A stretch of DNA of 40,115 bases from Brasilonema sp. UFV-L1 (GTDB taxonomy: Bacteria; Cyanobacteriota; Cyanobacteriia; Cyanobacteriales; Nostocaceae), in NCBI RefSeq assembly GCF_012912105.1, contig NZ_QMEA01000086.1:1-40115 (forward strand). The letters are read 5' to 3'. How positions within the stretch are numbered: the stretch's first letter is position 1; each line of letters opens with the position of its first letter. The notes beneath the pieces were generated by a model. The model was not told the origin of the DNA, made no database searches, and was given only the letters and a program-made list of their open reading frames with translations. Shown in pieces: positions 1-5,957 of this stretch. A program made the position numbers and the translations under genes.

Positions 1-734
1 GCCCCCCAGCACCCCTGCTGCCTCAACGAAGAGATGTCTTAACCGAACGGTATTGAGGGCACCCCTGTCTCCCTCAAGGCATCGAGGGGACAAGTCCCAA
101 ATCTTGTGTTAATTATTGTTAATAAAAATTAAGAAAAATAATATTTTCTGAGTGAGATTGTAGTCAATAATTAATCTCAAAAAAGACACAATTTACCTGT
201 CCAGTGACCAAGGTGAGTCAACTTTGGAGTACTCTAAGTGATGCCCTATTTTCCTTAACTGAGGACTTTTGCGCGTTAATCGTATTCATATACAGTTAAA
301 ACCAAGTCAGTTGCAGCAAGAGTGAAAACTTAGATCACTATAAAAAAATATTAGCAATAGTCTGGTGAAGCCAAGCGCAGTCAGAATTGTGGATATTAAT
401 ACGCTGTATATTAGTTTCTGATACTGCTGTGTTGATTAAGCTATCAGCCAAAGCGGTTCTGAGTAGAAAGTACTGAGTCAATAACCTTTAGTTGAGTGCA
501 ATCCCCATGCCTAAAAGGCAGGGGCTTGTAGTTAACCGTTTAACTTTTGGTGGTGTGCCGCAAGGGCATAGTTCCAGTTGGAGAAAATCTCCGCTTGAAC
601 TTCACTTTTACACACAGTGACTCAACTGTTAATTGTGCGAAAAATGTCCGTTGGCGTCTACAGCACTCATGACTCAGAATTTACTACCGTGCTAAGTGCT
701 TTTAGCTTAAGACTTTTATTTCAGTTTAGAGTGG
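1..734. other. Gene-free leader with a hairpin upstream of psbU
   Basis: No convincing ORF is seen. At 503-524 there is a strong hairpin (CCCC-a-TGCCT, short A loop, AGGCA-GGGG) with no T-run after it, so it is not a clear terminator. The stretch from there to about 690 holds further short self-complementary pieces (GAGAaaaTCTC near 581-591). It could be a decayed insertion-sequence end or the long 5' leader of psbU. I recognise no RNA family. Confidence 0.4.
503..524. repeat. Hairpin, possible insertion-sequence end relic
   Basis: The arms CCCC(a)TGCCT and AGGCAGGGG face each other across a 3-4 nt A loop. Such C/G-rich hairpins occur at ends of IS200/IS605-type elements in cyanobacteria, but no transposase or TnpB is adjacent. 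The identification is speculative. Confidence 0.3.
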
Positions 735-755
735 ATGGAAAGAGGTAGAAAAATC

Positions 756-1190
756 GTGAAAGGATTGGTGCGTTTATTAACAGTGTTTAGTTTGTTGTTA
801 GGATGCTTGGGATGGCTGGGAACAGCTCAAACAGCCCAAGCAGCTGATTTCAACTTTATTGCTTTTCGTTCAGTTCCTGTTCTGGCAGCTGTTGAAACCC
901 CTCGCAACCCTGCAGATCAAAGACTGGCAGAAGTTTATGGTAAAAAAATTGATTTGAATAATACCAATGTGCGAGCTTTTCAAAAGTATCCAGGACTGTA
1001 TCCAACTCTCGCAAGCAAAATTATCACCAATGCTCCTTACCAAAAAGTAGAGGATGTGTTGGATATTGCTGGATTGAGCGAACGTCAAAAACAAATTCTG
1101 CAAGCTAACCTAGACCACTTTACCGTGTCAGAAGTAGTACCTGCCTTCACTGAAGGAGACGATCGCTTCAACAACGGTATCTACAGATAA
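756..1190 (+). CDS. psbU: Photosystem II extrinsic 12 kDa protein PsbU
   Basis: PsbU is a lumenal extrinsic subunit that stabilises the oxygen-evolving Mn cluster of cyanobacterial photosystem II. The protein begins with a basic stretch, a hydrophobic core and a [11 protein letters not shown] signal-peptidase site (about residue 29), fitting thylakoid-lumen export. The mature part carries the family's helix-hairpin-helix-like core ([16 protein letters not shown], then [17 protein letters not shown]) and a typical C-terminus. I choose GTG at 756 because AGAGG lies about 10 nt upstream; an in-frame ATG at 735 would add seven residues before the signal peptide and lacks a ribosome site. Length (144 aa) fits the family. 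A strong terminator follows at 1288, so it is probably monocistronic. Confidence 0.95.
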   Translation: MKGLVRLLTVFSLLLGCLGWLGTAQTAQAADFNFIAFRSVPVLAAVETPRNPADQRLAEVYGKKIDLNNTNVRAFQKYPGLYPTLASKIITNAPYQKVEDVLDIAGLSERQKQILQANLDHFTVSEVVPAFTEGDDRFNNGIYR

Positions 1191-1287
1191 TTGCATTTGC
1201 AGGTCATGAAATCAGTACACAGTGACCACAGTACACAGTACAAAGTCATCAAGCAACTGATGATTCATAACTGTTAAACTGCTATGA

Positions 1288-1320
1288 CCCACTCCCAAAA
1301 AGGAGTGGGAATTAGTTTTT
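1288..1320 (+). terminator. Rho-independent terminator of psbU
   Basis: Perfect 8-bp stem CCCACTCC / GGAGTGGG with an A-rich loop, followed after a short spacer by TTTTT. It lies about 100 nt past the psbU stop codon. Confidence 0.8.
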
Positions 1321-1478
1321 CACAGGAAAGAAAGAAAAGTCAATTGAAAATTTTGAATTTTGAAAGGACACTCGCATGGGCGGGTTCCCCGACTTGAGCG
1401 AAGTGTCCGCTTTTGAATGAGCGAATTTTCAATCTTTCCTCACTTCTGGTACTCCCCACACCCTTCACACTCCCTGCT

Positions 1479-3158
1479 TTGTCTCCAATAAATATTAAAA
1501 ACCAATTTGATGTTATTGTTGTCGGTGCTGGTGCTGCTGGACTATACACAGCACTATGCATACCTGCCGATTTGCAAATCGGCTTGATTACTAAAGAAAC
1601 AGTTTCTCTTTCAGCAAGTGATTGGGCGCAGGGTGGTATTGCTTGTGCGATCGCCCCAGAAGATTCTCCTTATTTACACATTGAAGATACTATGCAAGCG
1701 GGTGTCGGTTTGTGCGATCGCCCTGCTGTGGAATTTCTTGCAAAACTTGCCCCAAGCTGTATTCAATCTCTTGTTAACTTGGGAGTCGCTTTTGATCGTC
1801 ATAACAACCATTTAGCTTTAACCTTAGAAGCAGCTCATTCCCGTCACCGCGTTCTTCACGCTGCAGACACAACAGGTAGAGAAGTCACAACCACTCTCAC
1901 ATCTCAAGTCCTGCGACAAAAGAACATTCAAGTCATTCAGCAAGCTTTGGCTTTGAGTCTATGGCTAGAACCAGAAACAGGCAGATGTCAAGGTATTAGC
2001 CTGTTTTATGAAGGTCAAGTCAAATGGATTAGAGCAAACGCGGTCGTTTTAGCAACAGGTGGAGGGGGTCAAGTGTTTGCCCAAAGCACAAACCCTGCTG
2101 TTAGTACTGGTGATGGAGTGGCGATCGCATGGCGTTCTGGCGCAATTCTCAGAGATTTGGAATTTGTGCAATTCCACCCCACAGCTTTAACAAAACCAGG
2201 TCGCTTTCTTATCAGTGAAGCTGTGCGCGGCGAAGGGGCGCATCTTGTCGATAACGACGGACGGCGTTTTGCTTTTGATTATCACCCAGCAGGCGAACTT
2301 GCTCCTAGAGATGTCGTCAGTCGTGCAATTTTTAGCCATTTACAACGCACTTCAAGTGATCCAGCCACTGCTCATGTGTGGTTAGATATGCGCCCCATCC
2401 CTGCTGAAAAAATCCGCCATCGCTTTCCCAACATTATCAAAGTTTGTCAACAGTGGGGTGTGGATGTCTTCTGTCAACCGATCCCCGTTGCTCCTGCTGC
2501 TCATTACTGGATGGGTGGTATTGCGACTGATTTAATGAACCGGACAAATATCCCTGGTTTATACGCAGTCGGAGAAACCGCTAGTACTGGAGTGCATGGA
2601 GCAAATCGCCTTGCAAGTAATTCTCTACTAGAATGCATTGTCTTTGGCGCACAAATGGCACATCTTCAGATTGAAAAGAGTCGTCTGGTGGATTTGCCAG
2701 AGCCTACTATGCGAGAGTTTTCTGCAGATTTGGCTGCATGGCAACCTCAGCAAGAACACTTAGAATTACTGCGAGATAAAATACCACGTTTGGTTTGGCA
2801 AAGTGCTGGTATTTGTCGAGAGAAATCTAGTTTAGAAACAGCGATCGCAACGATTGAGTCTTGGCAGCAAGATTATATTTCTTTGCCTGTGAGTCAATTT
2901 TTGCTATCTTTACGTCCGACAGAATCAGCTCGTTTAGAGATACCTGACGTTGAACGGCAATTACGATTGTGGGCAGAAACGCGCAATTTACTGGATGTCG
3001 CTTTTTTAATTCTCAAAAGTGCTGCCTTTAGAACTGAAAGCCGAGGAGGACATTACCGTTTAGATTACCCTCAACTAGAGCCAGATTGGCAAGTCCACAC
3101 ACTTGTGCAGCAAAACAACTGGTGGAAATCTCCAGTGGTGAACTACCAGCTATCCTAA
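1479..3158 (+). CDS. nadB: L-aspartate oxidase NadB
   Basis: FAD flavoprotein oxidising L-aspartate to iminoaspartate, the first step of de novo NAD synthesis (with NadA). Visible marks: the dinucleotide-binding GAGAAG fifteen or so residues from the chosen start, the substrate-region motifs FVQFHPTAL and SEAVRGEGAHLVDNDGRRF, RDVVSRAI, the HYWMGGI segment, and the FAD motif GANRLASNSLLECIVFG, then the helical C-terminal domain. The start is uncertain: the frame is open from TTG 1413, but 1360-1425 overlaps a dispersed repeat (GGGCGGGTTCCCCGACTTGA also near 33630), so TTG 1479, giving MSPINIKNQFDVIVVGAG, fits the family better. No clear ribosome-binding site. No operon partner is adjacent. Confidence 0.93.
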   Translation: MSPINIKNQFDVIVVGAGAAGLYTALCIPADLQIGLITKETVSLSASDWAQGGIACAIAPEDSPYLHIEDTMQAGVGLCDRPAVEFLAKLAPSCIQSLVNLGVAFDRHNNHLALTLEAAHSRHRVLHAADTTGREVTTTLTSQVLRQKNIQVIQQALALSLWLEPETGRCQGISLFYEGQVKWIRANAVVLATGGGGQVFAQSTNPAVSTGDGVAIAWRSGAILRDLEFVQFHPTALTKPGRFLISEAVRGEGAHLVDNDGRRFAFDYHPAGELAPRDVVSRAIFSHLQRTSSDPATAHVWLDMRPIPAEKIRHRFPNIIKVCQQWGVDVFCQPIPVAPAAHYWMGGIATDLMNRTNIPGLYAVGETASTGVHGANRLASNSLLECIVFGAQMAHLQIEKSRLVDLPEPTMREFSADLAAWQPQQEHLELLRDKIPRLVWQSAGICREKSSLETAIATIESWQQDYISLPVSQFLLSLRPTESARLEIPDVERQLRLWAETRNLLDVAFLILKSAAFRTESRGGHYRLDYPQLEPDWQVHTLVQQNNWWKSPVVNYQLS

Positions 3159-3215
3159 ATGATTTGTACACAACAAGATACCCGACTTCTCTAATAAATC
3201 AACGTATAGCTCGTG

Positions 3216-3258
3216 GATGAGTATCAAACACTCGCTCACGAGTATCAAACACTCGTTC
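3216..3258. repeat. Two-copy GAGTATCAAACACTCG repeat
   Basis: Two head-to-tail copies of GAGTATCAAACACTCG separated by CTCAC-type spacers. The layout (about 21-bp period, GAGT..ACTCG arms, TTCA/CTCA linker) resembles the ten-copy array at 38229, so these are likely members of one repeat family. Confidence 0.55.
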
Positions 3259-3386
3259 ATATCATGTCCGGTTGAACACTTGTAATAAAAAGACCCCTCC
3301 CCAACCCTCCCCGAGCTCGCGGGGAGGGTGCCGTTAGGCGGGTGGGGTAAATTTGGGAATTGTAAGTAATTAAGCGGACATGATAT
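3259..3386. mobile_element. MITE-like element, copy 1
   Basis: A 128-bp element bounded by inverted ends: ATATCATGTCCG on the left and CGGACATGATAT on the right, with similarity continuing inward (TTRA..ACTTR). Its centre is a C-rich then G-rich self-complementary block (CCCCTCCCC.. to ..GGTGGGG). The right end abuts the stop codon of the gene on the minus strand at 3386. A relative lies at 9102-9251 and a single end at 27482. No transposase is encoded, so it would be non-autonomous. Confidence 0.6.
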
Positions 3387-3691
3387 CACGAGTTTTTTTC
3401 TGCTTCGTCTTCCTCCATTGCATCTTTGATAACTTGGTCAAGACGGTCATTAGCATCCTTAGTCCGTTTTGTCAATTCCACAGTGCCTATCATCCCTACT
3501 TTGCTGATTTCCACTCCCTCTGGAATGTCACCAGAGATTGCAAGGTATACACCAGACAAGGTGAGAAACCCACTGAGTAATGTTGCTCCTAAAAATCCGT
3601 TAACAGCTAGCTTAGCTCGACGAATCCGTTGTTGGAAGTAGTTCTCTTTGGAGTTGCTGGAACCGGGTTGGCTGGACTTAATGACTTTCAT
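3386..3691 (-). CDS. Small TRADD-N-associated-type membrane protein
   Basis: A 101-aa protein: basic hydrophilic N-terminus, a long hydrophobic segment (about residues 28-53), a motif SGDIPEG, a weaker second apolar stretch, then DANDRLDQVIKD and an acidic tail. The combination of a hydrophobic pair around a 'lsG.ipeG' turn and a following 'NDRLDe' motif matches what I know of the cyanobacterial TRADD-N-associated two-transmembrane domain, described as part of prokaryotic conflict systems. It is divergent from the three-gene conflict operon at 3809, sharing a 117-bp promoter region with direct repeats. Here the TRADD-N domain itself is absent; it may be a membrane-acting partner. Identification is by remembered motif, so moderate. 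Confidence 0.6.
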   Translation of the reverse strand: MKVIKSSQPGSSNSKENYFQQRIRRAKLAVNGFLGATLLSGFLTLSGVYLAISGDIPEGVEISKVGMIGTVELTKRTKDANDRLDQVIKDAMEEDEAEKNS

Positions 3692-3754
3692 TTACCTTAC
3701 CTGCGCTTGATGTGTTCTGTTCTGATTAAGCCAGCTTTACTTGTATGTGTAAAA

Positions 3755-3776
3755 ATCTGATCAGGATCTGATCAGG
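3755..3776. promoter_or_regulatory. Direct-repeat operator candidate in the divergent promoter
   Basis: Two perfect adjacent 11-bp copies of ATCTGATCAGG, each containing the palindrome TGATCA, lie between the divergent genes starting at 3691 (minus) and 3809 (plus). Placement fits a regulator site controlling both sides of the conflict locus. No regulator is known. Confidence 0.35.
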
Positions 3777-3808
3777 AGCTAGTTGAACCAGGCGATCGCT
3801 AATAGGTA

Positions 3809-4993
3809 ATGGTAAAAATTCCGGCTTCAAAAGAAGGGATAGAAAAAATTAATCAGTGTAGAGAAGACAAGCGATGGACTAAAGATGAAAATAGCGAAGC
3901 TATGATTATCACAAGTCAGCAGCAATTCAGACAAGCAGTAGCAGGAGAAAAAAAACTGCCGATAGAAGACTTCACCATTGAACAGCTTGAATCTTTGGTA
4001 AAAAAGAAAATTTTTACTCCTGACTCAACCAATCAAGTTTGGGAGTATATTAATAGATTAAAAAGTAAGAATACTTTACGCATTACTATTGAGCGGTTTT
4101 TGCAAGTCATTGAATCAAAAGAAATTCATACTAAAGGAATTACATATAGAAACTGGCAAAAGTTTCTGCAAGGGAAAGAAATTGAGCAGGATGTTTTTAT
4201 AGCTTTCTGCGAAGCATTGGGAATAGAAGATTGGAAGAGTGTTGCTGTTCTTCCTCTCATCTATACCAAAGATAGTACTAAACAAACTCGTTTAGTTGAA
4301 GGCTTAAGCTTATTCAATCATCAACGACAAATTGATTTACTCCTGAGTAACTTAGCGAACCAAAAAAGAGCTTTTTTAATTGCTAATCCATGTCATTACA
4401 GTCGAACTTGGATGCTGAAGCGATTAGAGACAGAGATTTCTGTCACTATGTGTCTGAAATGCAAACCGATTTCTCTAACGGGTTCGCAGTACTCCTCATT
4501 GAGAATTGGAGAATTAAAAAATCGCTTTCACACAGAATATTGTCAAGCAAAACTTGTTAAGACTTTGAAGCAAGAAAATCTGCTTTTTATTCTTGATATT
4601 GACACTTATGATTTAGAACGCTTAGAACAATTGATAATAGAATTTTGGCAGCCTTTGGTTAGCCAAGTTCCAAAAAATGCTGGTATGTTATTGATGTTTT
4701 TATTAGCTAGTCATTGCAACAATGATTGGCAAGAAAAATGGCACAAAAGTTCTACCTTGTCTGAACACATTACTGAACTGCCTCCAGCTAATCCCTTTGA
4801 AGCAAACGATGTGGCTCAGGTACTACCAAGAATTGCGCTAAAACTTGGACAGCAATTGTTAGGACAGGAAGTAACAATTGCTAATTGCCTAATCAACAAA
4901 AGTCAAGGCGAAACAGAAAAGTTACTTCTAGAAATTTATCGGTACTTTGAGTGTAGGACAACAGAATTTTCCCTATGGCAAAGATATCCTTAG
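3809..4993 (+). CDS. STAND-like conflict protein without P-loop (iSTAND-type)
   Basis: A 394-aa protein with two parts. Residues about 32-150 are helical and include an HTH-like segment (TYRNWQKFLQGKEIEQ..FCEALGIEDW) common in cyanobacterial conflict proteins. Residues about 165-390 resemble a STAND-type NTPase core (LSLFNHQRQIDLLLSNL, LLFILDIDTYDLERLEQLI, an NPFEANDVAQVL winged region), but where a Walker A should be (AFLIANPCHYSRTW) there is no GK[ST]. That fits the 'inactive STAND' partners described beside MoxR-vWA systems. It overlaps the MoxR gene by 19 bp, so translation is probably coupled. ATG 3809 opens the frame; ATG 3902 is an alternative. Assignment is by architecture and context. 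Confidence 0.6.
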   Translation: MVKIPASKEGIEKINQCREDKRWTKDENSEAMIITSQQQFRQAVAGEKKLPIEDFTIEQLESLVKKKIFTPDSTNQVWEYINRLKSKNTLRITIERFLQVIESKEIHTKGITYRNWQKFLQGKEIEQDVFIAFCEALGIEDWKSVAVLPLIYTKDSTKQTRLVEGLSLFNHQRQIDLLLSNLANQKRAFLIANPCHYSRTWMLKRLETEISVTMCLKCKPISLTGSQYSSLRIGELKNRFHTEYCQAKLVKTLKQENLLFILDIDTYDLERLEQLIIEFWQPLVSQVPKNAGMLLMFLLASHCNNDWQEKWHKSSTLSEHITELPPANPFEANDVAQVLPRIALKLGQQLLGQEVTIANCLINKSQGETEKLLLEIYRYFECRTTEFSLWQRYP

Positions 4994-5946
4994 AATATAC
5001 CGGAGAAGTTCAACCTCCCGTCGGAGAGTGGAATGAGCATGTACTGCGTAAACTGTATCCTTACTATCCCGATGATTCTCTCAAAGAAGCAGTGAATTTA
5101 GCAATCCGCTTGAATCGTCCATTGCTGCTGGAAGGAGAACCAGGTAGCGGAAAAAGTGAGCTTGCTCGTGCTGTTTTCTATGAATTTAGTAGTCAGAAAA
5201 AATCTGATTTTGAGTGGCGTTATCGCCTTTGGAACGTGCAGTCAACTAGCAAAGCTCAAGATGGATTTTACAGCTATGACTACATCGGAAGACTACAAGC
5301 TGCACAACTAGAAAAAGTGGGAATTGAGAACGATGAAACTGACCCTGCAAATCCCGAAAAGTTTCTCGAATATGGACCACTCGGCTATGCTTTTGAGGAA
5401 AAAACTATTGATAAAAAAGACGGTGAGAAAAAAGACTGTAGAACTATAGTTTTGATTGACGAAATTGATAAAGCGGATACAGACTTTCCTAATGACCTCT
5501 TACTGGCTTTAGAAGACCAATGTTTTGAAATCAAAGATGTGCGTCCTCGGCGCTGGTTAAAAGCGAATTCCGATGCACCACCAATTGTTTTCATTACCTC
5601 TAATCAAGAAAAAGACCTTCCCAGTGCATTTTTGCGTCGTTGCCTGTATCATTACATTGAGTTTCCTAAACGCGAACAACTTATCAAAATTATTAAAGCA
5701 AGATTTGAGTCATCACCAGATAAAGTTGTGAAAGCTGCTATTGACCGCTTTTTGGAATTACGCTCAGAAATGGAGGATGAAAAAGAAGAAACCGCAAAAA
5801 AAATTAGCACTAGTGAGTTAATCGATTGGTTTACAATCTTAAACGACTATCCCCCAGAGGAGGTTTTTAAAAAACTTAAAGAAGGACTTCCCTTTGCCAG
5901 CACTCTGCTCAAAAGTCGCCAAGATAAGAGCGAATATGGTTTTTAG
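4975..5946 (+). CDS. MoxR-type AAA+ ATPase of conflict operon
   Basis: AAA+ ATPase of the MoxR group, which typically act as chaperones remodelling vWA-domain partners. Motifs: Walker A GEPGSGKS (about residue 54), Walker B IVLIDEIDKAD (about 160), sensor-1 region VFITSNQEKDLP (about 207) and the arginine-finger segment FLRRC just after. All key residues look intact, unlike its neighbours. It starts inside the end of the upstream gene (19-bp overlap) and is followed after 11 bp by the vWA-FGE gene, forming a tight operon. The partner is therefore most likely the downstream vWA protein. Length (323 aa) is normal for the family. Confidence 0.88.
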   Translation: MAKISLEYTGEVQPPVGEWNEHVLRKLYPYYPDDSLKEAVNLAIRLNRPLLLEGEPGSGKSELARAVFYEFSSQKKSDFEWRYRLWNVQSTSKAQDGFYSYDYIGRLQAAQLEKVGIENDETDPANPEKFLEYGPLGYAFEEKTIDKKDGEKKDCRTIVLIDEIDKADTDFPNDLLLALEDQCFEIKDVRPRRWLKANSDAPPIVFITSNQEKDLPSAFLRRCLYHYIEFPKREQLIKIIKARFESSPDKVVKAAIDRFLELRSEMEDEKEETAKKISTSELIDWFTILNDYPPEEVFKKLKEGLPFASTLLKSRQDKSEYGF

Positions 5947-5957
5947 GTAGCAAGATC

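Noticed and set aside
3150-3389. 79-aa minus-strand ORF
   Set aside because: It consists of repeat and MITE-like DNA (3216-3386), so it is not a credible gene.
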